DNA from: Pyrus communis
Taxonomy: Eukaryota; Streptophyta; Magnoliopsida; Rosales; Rosaceae
DNA length: 64,000 nucleotides
Reading direction: 5' to 3'
NCBI RefSeq assembly: GCF_963583255.1
Contig: NC_084803.1
Coordinates: forward strand, 22,790,428-22,854,427
The position numbers were made by a program, and so were the translations under genes. The notes under the pieces were generated by a model. It was not told the origin of the DNA. It ran no database searches and saw only the letters and a list, made by a program, of their open reading frames with translations. Position 1 is the stretch's first letter; each line of letters starts with the position of its first letter. Positions 21,001 to 32,952 of the stretch are shown here, in pieces.

Positions 21001-23480
21001 TGACACACCCCGACCGGAGTCGAGGCATGTTGACCGTCATATGAGGGTGACGTAGCCACGTGCGCAACATAAGTGATAATAATAATAAAAATGCATCTAA
21101 CTAAAAACCAAAACTAAACCTACTTAAGCTAGAGATAAAATATAAGTGTGTGAAAGTGATCAAGTATAAGATACACACATATCAGAGCATAGGTAAACGA
21201 AAGTGCAGTCGAACCAACTAAGTACTAATTATACAAATAGGGAGAGGATCCTTACTTATTTATGGAGACGTTAGAACCGCCGTGAAGTCCTCTTGAGCCA
21301 CCAAGGATGATCAGCTACCTCAAACCTGGAGAGGCACAAAACAGAAGGGTGAGTGGGCAAAAACAAAGCATTTGAAAACATATTTATCTTTTCTGAAAAT
21401 AATAACCTCACTGTAAAACTCGTATAGTTTCTAGAAAATAATACTACATAGGTATGGAAACCAATATGCAAGATCAACGAAAAACTAAAGTATGTCATGT
21501 CGTAATATCTCAGCAATAATAAATGTAAGCCGAGTGTGAAACCAATATAAAATAGTATGCCAGTTGGAGTCACCTAACGTGACTTATACGACTGGATCTA
21601 TAGCTCATCGATCTAGGCTAGCACACAAGTCGGAGTCACCTAATGTGACCTGTACGACAAGCTAGGTATAAATATGTACGCTCAAGTGCTACGATCATGT
21701 GAAGTCTATGCGCTAAATCACATGTCACCTACGAGTCGGAACCACCTATTGTGATATGTACAACAGGCTAGCACTAGACTTGGATCCAAGGTGAGTGTGT
21801 GGTGTGGGAGGTGAACGGTCAAGTGAAGGCTGGCCCTAGCCCCAAGCGGGAGCATTAATACCGAGGTGTAGCCTTGATGAGCTCTAAATAAATACGTACA
21901 CACCAATGCAATACAATCCATTCAATCACATCATACTCACCTGAAGCTTACCTGAGTCTCTGCAGCATCACACAATATAATTCACAGGTATAACAGTGCA
22001 ATACTCAAAATGCAACTCATTTACGACATGGCATTCAAGGCATAAATCATTTAAGAAAAACGTTCTGAAAAACATAACATGTATATATAGAAAGCAAATG
22101 CCCACTCACTGATAAGTAGCAGGATCGTAGCCCCCTAGCCTCGCTTGTCCACGTTCGTCCTCGGGATATGTCTCACCTATATGCGAAATAACTAATTTAA
22201 CGTTAATTTAATAGCACATAAACAAAACCTAGGTTGAATTCCTCATACATTGCTCAAATGAGGTGTTTGAATATACCAACATGATCTACTCAACACCACA
22301 AACACCCCCATATTTTTAGAATAATTTTTGGATGTCACACGCGCCTCATGCGCCGTCCAATGCACGGCCACGCGCAGGCATGTGCCTGGCACGCTAACGG
22401 AACCCTAACGATGTTAGGGAATATTCCGTTAAATTAGTAGAATATTCCGTTAAAATTACCTGACACCGTTAGAATATTCCGTTAAAGTTAACGGAATATG
22501 CTCCTTCTTCGGTGACTCGTCGGAGTCTGCTGCCGGCCGCCGTCTGGTTCGTCGATTTCTAGAAATTTTTCGAAGTTCAATATCTTCTTCATTTCTAAAC
22601 CAGAATCCATGAAATTTATATGGATTTGAAGCTCTTGAAGAGTAGAACACAACCATACCTATTAGAGGTCCAAAAACCAATGGAAAGTTGTCGGAAAAAT
22701 CTTCGAAACCTCTGGCTAAGTCTACAACTTTGTGAATCCTTTTATCCCGACGTCAACTCCACCCTAAACCTACTCTAGGGTCTTTATGGAGTTGATTAGT
22801 GGCTTCCTTAAACCTTAAAACCCTGTCAAACGCCCACGATGGCGTCGGAGGAAATCAGCTTTTCGCTAGAGCTCTGGTTCCTCACATTTTCGAAGTCCAT
22901 TCTATAAACTAAGGATAGGGTTAGGTTTGTAAAGTCGAGAGGAGTGTGATGGTAGCCTCAATAGAGTCGATCTATGAAGTTTGGGTATAGTTTGAGTGTG
23001 GGTGTGCTCTCGGGTGTACGGACGAATGAGAATGATCGAGAAGAGGTGAAAGGGTATGGGTATGCGTATGTGTGCGTGTATGGGATTGGCTAGAAAGAAA
23101 AATATCATGGCCTTGATTGGGCGGATGTGAGAGAGGGAGAAAGAGTTATCTTAAGTGGCCCAAAGAAAAGTGAAATCAAACCCAAAATCTAATTGAGCCC
23201 AATAAAGTAAGAATTAAGGTGATTGGTGGACAAGAATAGATATAATCCATCCTAAAATATAATTCTACCCATTCTCGTTCTTTAATCGTCGTAACTTTTT
23301 CGTTAGAAAACCGATTCGACCCTAACTCGCGTCAATGCACTCGTGACGCCGAGTACAATTTAATTATGATAGTGAGAAAATAATTTAAAAATAGATATAT
23401 ACATCCACATCACTAAGCCTTCGTCACTTTACACACTCAGGGAGAAAAATGTATATATTAATTTGGAACGGGTCGTCACA
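21001..23480. repeat. Long LTR-like element (2480 bp), probable solo LTR
   Basis: The ends are TGACACACCCCGACC and GGGTCGTCACA (TG...CA, partly inverted), with ATGTA duplicated outside (20996-21000, 23481-23485). No coding domain was recognised within. Three copies of a small hairpin motif built on GTCACCTAATGTGAC occur at 21569-21583, 21635-21649 and, degenerate, near 21742-21755. The start and the first third resemble 37553-37900. A large solo LTR of a Ty3-type element fits the size, ends and duplication; a non-autonomous TG...CA element is the alternative. Confidence 0.65.
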
Positions 23481-23485
23481 ATGTA

Positions 23486-25354
23486 CCGTCCATTTATTAC
23501 TTATAGGTGAATGACTAAATATTCTTCATTTTGAATAGTTTTTGTAGGAATGATCTTCAAATGAAGATTACTAAATTAAGCAGTTCGGATAGAGGTGACC
23601 AGATTTGGAATAAGTTTCTTCGCATTTTTTTGACTATGGTAGATTGTTGCTCAATTTTGGAATAACAAATCTTTTTAGGTTTTAATTGGAGTAGTCAATA
23701 GTGTAATAACCTCATCTTAATCCCGAAAGGTCCTTTTAAGTAGAATTTTTTTGGTCTTATCACTGGTTAGTAGCTCGGTCAATACACTACTACACTACGT
23801 TGCAAATAGAAACGTAAGAATTTGATATAATTTAATTAGGGATTTGATATGATATATTTGGTTTGGTACAGATTTCTTTGTCTTGTAGACAAATGATTGT
23901 TTTGATTTATTTCTTAGTATGGTTCCTTTGTAAACTTTCAAATACCTTGCTATGGAGAAGAATAAAGTATTGAAGTAGTATTTGAGGATTGTAAGATTAT
24001 AGAGAATTCTAAATTATCCTAAACCCTTCATTTTCAACTTGGTCTTAAAGTAGAGTTCGATTATTGGTTGAACTTTGCTATGAGCGCTTCCCTGTGGGTG
24101 CATGAAACTAATTTTCCTCATGCACCCACATGCCATGAACCTGAGTTGAAGATTGTTTATGATTTTTATAAGAAAAATAGAAGTTAAAGTATGGCTGCTG
24201 CCGTGAAGAAGGAAAAAAGGTGAAAAAAGTTGTGTTGTTGCTAGCTTGGGGAAGAAAAAGGCACAGTTTCAACATATCAAGAGATCTATTTATCTGGCTT
24301 TCAAAAAAATGACGTTAGTTCCAATTAGGTTTTCGAAAGAATATCGTTAGTTCCAGTTGGGCTTTCGAAAAGAGGCATTTATTCTAGTTGGGCTTCTGCA
24401 AAGATTGGTGCTAGTTCCAGCTAAGCATTCGAAAAGACGCGTTAGTTCCAACGGATTGTGATTTGATGAGTTTTTGAAAAGATACGTTAGTTTCAGCATA
24501 TCAGTGAAGATTTCCTGTACATGTGGCTCACTTGATGCACGTGTAGTTCTACATGAGGGGGATGTTGAATTTACAAAGTTTCAAATTAGATCTTATTTCC
24601 TTCTTTGCAAACTGATGATTCCACATCATTGTTGCACATAAATTTTTATTTTTTCGTTTAACACATCTTCGCCAAGCAGAAAGAGCGGAAAATAAGTGCT
24701 TTGTCAGTTGAAGGTGTTCTCTTCTGTACTCATTATTTTAGAAGAACATCAACTAGCCGGTCTTATGGACGGATGCCAACAAGTACGGCTTGTCTCCTTG
24801 TGCGTCGACTCCATGAAATTCTCTCTGTGAAGCAAACTCACTGATGAGGGTTTTCATCACCGTCACTTCTATTCTTCGCCATGGACTTATGCTGCAATAG
24901 ATCATCATCCAAACAGTTCAATTTTAAAAAAACGCCACGACATATAAACCCTAGCTAGTTTTATCTTTGTCACTAAGGCCCCACGACATATAAGTATCTA
25001 CATCGAGCAATATATCGAGCAATATATGGGATGCGTTTAACATATGGTATAATAATTCAATGTATGTAGAGAAAATGTATGTAGAGAAAAACTTATGCAT
25101 GACAATACATTATTTGATCAAGCTGTCACATGATAGTGAACTTATTTTATGTAAGTTCTCTTATTTTGAAGATATATTTTCTTATCATCAATTTACTATG
25201 TTGTAAAGGTCTATTGGATGCGTAATTCACTTTTTAATGTGGAAAATATCTATTGGGCGGGTAACATCATTGAAATTATGTCTTTATTGCATGAATAACT
25301 TTTGAAATGAGATCACCGCCATACTAAAATATAGAGCTAGGGTTTATGAAATAG
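23486..25354. other. Intergenic spacer with short dispersed repeats, no gene recognised
   Basis: From about 24300 to 24500 variants of TTAGTTCCAGTTGGGCTTTC recur four to five times at roughly 40-60 bp spacing, an imperfect tandem array. No long ORF is present. Confidence 0.4.
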
Positions 25355-25362
25355 TTCGTATG

Positions 25363-26026
25363 CACTGGCGGAGGCATATTAGGACTAGGGTAGTCCTAGG
25401 CCTACCCTCACTTGTAAAAATAAGATTAGTATTACACCTTGCTTTGCAACCCTTCTCAACACGTGAAACAAATCCAATCATTATCTATTTTTAATCCAAC
25501 AAATTTCATCCCAAAATTAAGTACAATATTTTGAATCACCATTTATCACAGATCAATAACATTCAAATTAAACTCATCATTCACTTTTAATTAACAAAAA
25601 TTGTCTTTCACTTATGCAATGGCAGAGCTATTTCCCTATTCTTCTTGAATTTCAAGTATTTAACCATTCCAAATCCCAAATTTATTGAATAAAGAACAAT
25701 AAGGTTTGTAAAACTCTATTATCCTCTATAAAACATTTGTTTCTATTCTATCCTACCTCTTACTTTGAGTTTTAGGGTTTGCAAATTTTTAGTAATTCTC
25801 TCTATTGAGTTTAATAATTCTTTCAATAGTATAGATGACATCATGGACAACGGTCTCAAAATATGAAATTCATATTATCTATGGATATGTTAATTTTGAC
25901 TATTTAATTGTTTGAATATATATTATGATGTTTTTCATTTGTAATTTTATAATCACTATTCATTTATTTTCTTCTTCTATACTTGTGTGAGGCCTCTCCT
26001 CACAAGAAATCCTAACTTCGCCACTG
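25363..26026. mobile_element. hAT-like non-autonomous element with 8-bp duplication
   Basis: The element starts CACTGGCGGAGG and ends CTTCGCCACTG, so the terminal inverted repeat is about 11 bp with mismatches. TTCGTATG is perfectly duplicated on both sides (25355-25362, 26027-26034). An 8-bp duplication is the hAT signature. The interior is AT-rich and carries no transposase. Confidence 0.8.
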
Positions 26027-26034
26027 TTCGTATG

Positions 26035-26582
26035 TTTGTTCTTCTCTAATGTGGAATTTTTTATAGGAATTACAAGAGGACTTCACAAGGAAGTACGAAA
26101 CCTTTTTACACAAGGACTATAACAGGCAAAATCAATTAAATACAATTAAATCTCCTAATTCCACATAAAGTAAGGCTCAGCTCACGGCAACATACTTCTC
26201 TCCAAAATAATGGCATGTGTATATTTCTCAACACATAATGTTATATTAGCGGATTATAACATCATGTGGTGATGAATCCGTTCCATATAAGACTCTCGTT
26301 GCAATATAAAATCTCCTCCTATTTGGATCCTAAAGAGATATTACAAAGACAAAGACCTCCCTGCTAGGCAATTGCTAGCTACACTGCTACTTTCACCCTC
26401 CTATTGTTTTACAAAGAAATGGATATTTTATTTTATTGGCCTTTCTGCATAGAAAGTTGGGCGGCTAAGCAATGGTTCATGAATATTTTGTTATGCTTGA
26501 TACAAAGGAGGGATTAAGAGAATATGGAACAATAAGAATACAACCAAGAGAATATGAGAGAAAAGGTGTGAACAAGGCTTTT

Positions 26583-26613
<31 letters not shown>

Positions 26614-27350
26614 ACAGAGAAATTTGAGATTTAAATTTTACCTTCAATTTTAGTCATTGTCATTTGCCTAATTTTATCCATTCTCATTGTTTTCAGCTTT
26701 CCTATAAACATACCCTCTCTAGATTTCAAAATAATTGGTACATTTACTAGCTATGTTTCTTTCAATTGGTATGTAATTTCTCCTTCTACCTTGTTCCATC
26801 CCGTCTTCATTTGCGATTTGATGATTGAACCCGTATATTTTCTTCATCGCTTTTTATCAATTATAAACGCACAAAATCAACTAAATTGGAAACCTCTTAA
26901 CCATCTAATGTTTTTAATAAAATGACGGAACAAAGTGTTTAATAAAACAATGGATTATCACATTATTATTCAAATTAATGGCTAAATAATTTGCAAAAAT
27001 TTGAATGAAACAATGTAGAAATGAAGGGTACATATATAGAGAAGGTAGTATTCCCTACTAAAATATGAGAAGTGCACAACGCACTAGATCCATCACTTTT
27101 AAGTTTCAAAATACTTGGCCATACAAGTAATCCTTGAATTGCCTCAAACAATTCAAAATCTCTTTCTATAAAACTTTTCTAGCACCAATAATGAATAACA
27201 GCGCTTTTAAAAATCAACTAGTCATATTCGGACAATGCTTGCAAAACATTAGCCAAATTAAACAATATATAATCATCTGACTATGATTAAACAAATAGAC
27301 AAACACCATATCTTTTGCTAACATTGAAAATCTTCAAGATAATCTAATGG
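26035..27350. other. AT-rich spacer, no gene recognised
   Basis: It contains a poly-T run of more than 25 bases near 26588-26613. No ORF of note and no definable repeat ends. Confidence 0.35.
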
Positions 27351-27354
27351 TGAA

Positions 27355-28500
27355 AAGATTCCCCCTTTAATTAACTTTTTATAAACATGATCTTTAATCA
27401 CTACTTAATGATTAAGATCATGAGATCCTCATGACGTTGTATAGTAGGCCAAACAGATTAATAGCACCGACTGACGAATTTATATTTAAATGCGACATGC
27501 TTGTATGTTTCAATTTTGGGAGGGGGGAGGGTGATATAAGCTTGGGTTGGAAGGAATCTTGGAGTTGATGGAAGGGAGATGCACAAGACATAGCAGACAA
27601 AAAGAGGATTTCGTGGAACAAGCCAGATCCTGCTCTCAGGCTTCTTAAATACTCCAACACGCCTGACTAGGACTGCTCACCACTCACCTGCTCATGGTAA
27701 GGAAAAGTTAAAGACATTAAAGATAAGGTTTAATTACCAAATCCTATTTTTAATACATCTCCAATTGAAGATTGACTCCATTCAAATAACTAATCCCTAT
27801 TTCAATCAATTAAGGATATTTACACTGTTATCTCAAGATATTATTTCCTATTTAATATCTTGAGAATATTTTTTCCATACACCTTGGCCAATAGGATGCT
27901 GCCATGTGTAGGGGATGTGTAACCCTAACATCATGGCCACCATGGCCGGCCCTCTCCCCCTATATGTATCTCCATCTTTACCAAATTTCAGTAAACTTTT
28001 GCTACCCTAGAAGCTCTAAACAATACTTTTTTCAGAGAAGTTAACTTAGGCATCGGAAATCCATTCACCTAATCTCTATCCCTCACCGAGCGCGTGAGGC
28101 TTAGGTCTTTGATCAAAGGTGTTAACTGTTTTATAGGTACAAATTCGTCAAGATTGAAGACAGCGGATTTCTGCTACCACAACTCCTACCAAACAAGTTT
28201 TTAAGACTTAAAAGATTCCCCCTTTAATTAACTTTTTATAAACATGATCTTTAATCACTACTTAATGATTAAGATCATGATCCTCGTGACGTTGTATAGT
28301 AGGCCAAACAGATTAATAGCACCGACTGACGAATTTATATTTAAATGCGACATGCTTGTATGTTTCAATTTTGGGAGGGGGGAGGGTGATATAAGCTTGA
28401 GTTGGAAGGAATCTTGGAGTTGATGGAAGGGAGATGCACAAGACATAGCAGACAAAAAGTGGATTTCGTGGAAGAAGCCAGATCCTGCTTTCAGGCTTGT
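27355..28500. repeat. Direct repeat A-B-A' around an LTR-like segment
   Basis: Segment A (about 27355-27650) is repeated almost unchanged at about 28208-28495. Both copies contain ATGTTTCAATTTTGGGAGGG and end near CCTGCTNTCAGGCTT. The 550 bp between them (B, about 27660-28205) recurs at about 35920-36480. B contains TATA-like CCCTATATGTATCTCC and GGCATCGGAAATCC, which resemble promoter and R-region words of Ty3 LTRs. A minus-strand ORF in each A copy (27418-27660, 28258-28455) reads the same unknown peptide, MSCASPFHQLQDSF at its start. A is therefore a repeat, and coding status is doubtful. Confidence 0.6.
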
Positions 28501-28787
28501 TTTAGATTATGCAATAAACACCTAAACTTTGGACTTTAATTTTCAACTGTCAAACTCTAATGAAGTCCGTACAATTCCAAATATTCATGTTAGAGGTATC
28601 TTTGACACGAAGAAAACGATAACTAAACCAAAAATTAAGAGCTTGTCTGGTATCTTATTAAAAAAAAATTCATTATTTTGCAAAACATTTCTTATAATCA
28701 TCTCTTAAGAATAATTTCTTTAAAATAAAAAAAAAACTTGTGGGTATGAAATTTACTATTGTTTTTAAAGAAAAAAAATCTCATCAT

Positions 28788-29157
28788 TGTTATAAATAGG
28801 TCAAAGTTAAAGAGATAACCTTTTTAACAGTAGGTGCAAGGTAGATGTTAAATGTCACACTAAAAATATAGCACAAGAGGATAACAAATAAAAGGCAGAG
28901 GAATAGATGATGTTACTGATATTTTTCTCTCGTTCTCTTCTTATATTTTCTGTAACTTGAAAACATGCGGAGTGCTCTATTTATAGAGCAACTCCAAACT
29001 GATGCATTAACTGCATGTTGAAACTTATAACACGTCCTCTGACAATACAATTCATATTCCACTTTTACTTTGCATGGGCATTGAAAACTTATGCCCATGT
29101 TGAAGACTTCTACTAATATACTATGTGGGCATTCAATACCCACTAGACTTTTCAACA
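28788..29157 (-). repeat. 3' LTR of the copia element
   Basis: It has the same termini as the 5' LTR, 370 bp. The polypurine tract AAGGGGGAG adjoins it on the internal side (29166-29158). Flanking ATCAT confirms the outer end. Confidence 0.92.
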
Positions 29158-29377
29158 CTCCCCCTTGGATGCCCACATATCAACATGAGTTGCCTCGTTA
29201 AAACCTTGCTTGGAAAAACCCAGTGGGAAAAAACCATAGCGAAGGAAAAAGAGTACAACTTTTCCTGGATCGTTGATATAGTGTCAAGTATGCTTATGTT
29301 GCCTCGTTAAAACCTTGATAGGAAAAACTCAGTGGGAAAAATCCTAATCGAAGGAAAAAGAGTACAACAAGCATGTA
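29158..29377 (-). repeat. Direct repeat in the copia 3' untranslated region
   Basis: Two copies of a segment of about 75 bp lie at 29188-29264 and 29299-29372. Both contain GTTGCCTCGTTAAAACCTTG and end in GAAGGAAAAAGAGTACAAC. They sit between the pol stop and the polypurine tract, with centres about 110 bp apart. Confidence 0.75.
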
Positions 29378-32300
29378 TCATGGATACTCCCCCTGATATG
29401 TATCTCCCCCTGATTCCGCATTCTCCAAATTTAGCTGTTTGGTAAGTCGACGTAATCCGATGCCTTGCATTAACTTTTGAAATGTGCACTTTGGTAGAGA
29501 TTTGGTGAACAAGTCTGCCAGATTTTCATTTGAACGGATTTGTCTGACTTTAATAACTTTAGCCTTCTGAAGCTCATGAGCACTGAAAAACTTTGGAGAT
29601 ATGTGTTTAGTCTTATCACCCTTGACGATTCTTTCCTTCATTTGGGCAACACAAGCTGCATTATCTTCATGGATGATAGTTGGGTTGTCTGTCTTTGAAG
29701 CTAGACCGCATGAATTCCGAATATGATGGATCATTAATCTTAACCAAGAACATTCACGACTTGCTTCATGTAAAGCAAGTATTTCTGAATGATTTGAAGA
29801 TGTAGCAACTAATGTTTGCTTGGTTGAGCGTCATGAGATTGCTGTATCTCTATTCTTAAACACATATCCAGTTTGTGAGCGGGCCTTATGCGGATCAGAG
29901 AGGAAGCCAGCATCTGCATATCCAACAAGGACCTGGTCATCTGTGGAGTTCTTTGAGTAGAAGAGACCCATGTCTGTTGTCCCACGAAGGTATCGCAATA
30001 CATCTTTGATACCCTTCCAATGGCGAATTGTTGGAGCAGAGCTATACCTTGCTAACAAGTTAACTGAAAAAGCTATATCTGGTCTAGTACATTGTGCTAA
30101 ATACAACAAAGCACCTACTGCACTCAGATATGGTACTTCTGGACCAAGGACCAGTTCATCATCTTCTTTTGGACGAAATGGATCTTTCTTAATGTCCAAA
30201 GAACGAACGACCATTGGCGTGCTTAGTGGATAAGCCTTGTCCATACCAAATCGCTTCAGAATTTTTTCAATGTAAGCTGATTGGTAGACCAAAATTCCAC
30301 TAGCACAATGCTCGATCTGCAGGCCAAGACAATATTTCGTTTTTCCAAGGTCTTTCATTTCAAATTCGTTTTTCAGATATTCAGCAGTTTTATTGAGCTC
30401 TTCAGGAGTTCCAACTAGATTCATATCATCAACATATATTGCCACTATAGCGAATCCAGAATTGGATTTCTTAATGAACACACAAGGGCAAATAACATTG
30501 TTAATATATCCTTCTTTGATCAAATACTCACTGAGACGATTATACCACATTCGTCCAGATTGTTTCAGACCATACAATGATCGCCTTAATTTGATCGAGA
30601 GCATACCTCGTGGTTTGTTACTTATCTCAGGCAACTTAAGTCCTTCTGGGACTTTCATATAGATGTCAGTATCTAATTCTCCATATAGATACGCGGTGAT
30701 GACATCCATAAGTCGCATGTCAAGTCTTTCTGAAACCACTAAACTTATTAAGTAACGGAACGTAATTGCGTCCATTACAGGAGAGTATGTCTCCTCATAA
30801 TCAATTCCAGGTCTTTGAGAAAAACCTTGTGCAACGAGTCGTGCTTTGTATCTTGTGATCTCGTTTTTCTCATTGCGTTTCCTTGTGAATACCCATTTGT
30901 AACCCACGGGGTTTACACTAGGCGGGGTTTGGACTACTGGTCCAAAAACATTCCGCCTTTCCAAGGAATTTAATTCTGCCTGGATTGCATCTTTCCACTT
31001 AGGCCAATCCTGTCTCTGTTTGCATTCATCAACAGAGCGGGGCTCAATGTCATCACTTAAGATGATTTCAGTGGCTACTGCGAATGCAAACATATCATCG
31101 ATGATTATTTCATTCCGATCCCACAATTCATTTGTACATGCATAATTTATAGAGATTTCTTTGCTTTCATGGACTTCTGTCTCTTCAGGGACATATGTCT
31201 CATCAAGGACATTTTCTTTTTCTGGAAGTCTAGAATCATGAATTGTGGATGTATCATTCATTTTCTCTTCCTGAATGATTTCATTTGGATTCAGTTGTGC
31301 CCTCGACTTTCTCTTTCGAGGGGCTGAATCTTTTGAACCTTGGGGTCTACCACGCTTCAGGTGTGCACCAGATGAATCATTCGCTACCACTTTATTTTGT
31401 CTAACAGGGATATCAATTCTTGCAGGTGCATTTGCAGTTGGTATATGTGATTTTGTCACTTTCATAACATCATTAAATGCATCTGGCATTTGATTGGCAA
31501 TGCTTTGAAGATGAACGATCCTTCTCACTTCATTTTCACATTGAATGCTGCGAGGATCAAAATGAGACAAGGTGGGAACAACCCATGTCAGCTCTTTCCG
31601 TTCTTCTGGAACGGTCTTTTCTCCCCCTAACAACGGGAAAATTGTCTCATCAAAGTGACAATCAGCAAAACGAGCTGTAAACATATCACCTGTCAAGGGT
31701 TCCAAACACGAGTTGTACTGAAGAGTATTGATGGTTGGCTATAGGTCTCAATCGAACCAATGATGCAACATGTAAGATGGCATGTCCCCATGCAGAGACT
31801 GGCAATTTGGTTTTCATAAGCAGAGTGCGAACTATTAACTGAAGTTGCTTGATCAATGCTTCTGCTAAACCATTTTGAGTATGGACATGAGGAACAGGGT
31901 GTTCAACATCAATGCCCAATGTCATGCAATAATCATCAAAGGTTTGAGACGTAAATTCACCAGCATTATCAAGTCGGATTGACTTAATGGGATAATCTGG
32001 GAACTGTGCTCATAACTTAATTATTTGAGCAAGAAGTCTCGCAAAGGCTACATTCTGAGTAGACAAGAGACAAACATGTGACCATCGGGTAGATGCATCA
32101 ACCAAAACCATAAAATATCGAAATGATCCACATGATGGTTGAATAGGCCCACAAATATCCCCTTGAATTCTTTGCAGAAATGATGGGGATTCAGCATCAA
32201 CCTTTAGTTGAGATGGTCTAATTACCAACTTCCCTTGAGAACAAGCTTTGCAAGGGTTATCATTTGAGGCAGCAATGTGTCTGCTCACTAATGGATGTCC

Positions 32301-32837
32301 ATTAGAGTTGGTAATAATCCTACGCATCATGGTAGATCCTGGATGACCCAGACGGTCATGCCAAAGCATGTAAACTTTTGAATCAATGAACTTCTGGTTC
32401 ATGACAGTATGTGATTCAATTGTCCTTATGTATGTATAATACAATTCACTCGACATACCACGCAACTTCTCCAATATACGCTTCTGGGTATCATTGGAGG
32501 TAATGCATAGATACTCCACATTTTCTGCACTTTTTGTTTCAATGTGGTATCCATTTAAACGTATGTCTTTGAAACTCAACAAATTTCGAGTAGATCGAGT
32601 GGCATACAATGCATTATGTATGGACAATATTGTTCCATTTGGTAACATAATCTGGGCTTGCCCTGAACCTTGAATTACATCTGAAGGTCCTGATATTGTT
32701 GTTACCCCTACTCTTGTAAGTATTAAGCTTGAGAAATACTTTCGATCACGAAGTATTGTATGTGTAGTTGCACTGTCTGCAAGACAAATATCTCCGCCAT
32801 TTCTCATGTTCTGAGAATAACCACAGTTTTTATCCAT
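29378..32837 (-). pseudogene. Ty1/copia Pol: protease, integrase, RT, RNase H, with lesions
   Basis: The first ORF (32837-32010) has a protease-like DSATTHTI, the GAG-pre-integrase motif MLWHDRLGHPG, zinc ligands CKACSQGK and the start of the integrase core (GDICGPIQPS). It stops at a TGA that replaces an expected Trp codon. Integrase resumes at 31925-31686 (SVQLVFG) and then meets a deletion that removes its C-terminal part and shifts the frame. RT follows (31705-29831) with YVDDMNLVGT at the catalytic site and KARLVAQGFSQRPGIDYEET. A second TGA for Trp precedes the RNase H end (29734-29378, ENLADLFTKSLP). The lesions make Pol inactive as written, so any mobility would need a helper element. 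Confidence 0.93.
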
Positions 32838-32952
32838 GCTATCTGAGTAAGAGAATCAGAGTTAAAAGCAAGTTATAACAAGAAATTTACATGCCACTTT
32901 TATTGAATCTAAAAATACTACAAGTTCAGCATAATAAAAGTACATCAATGAT

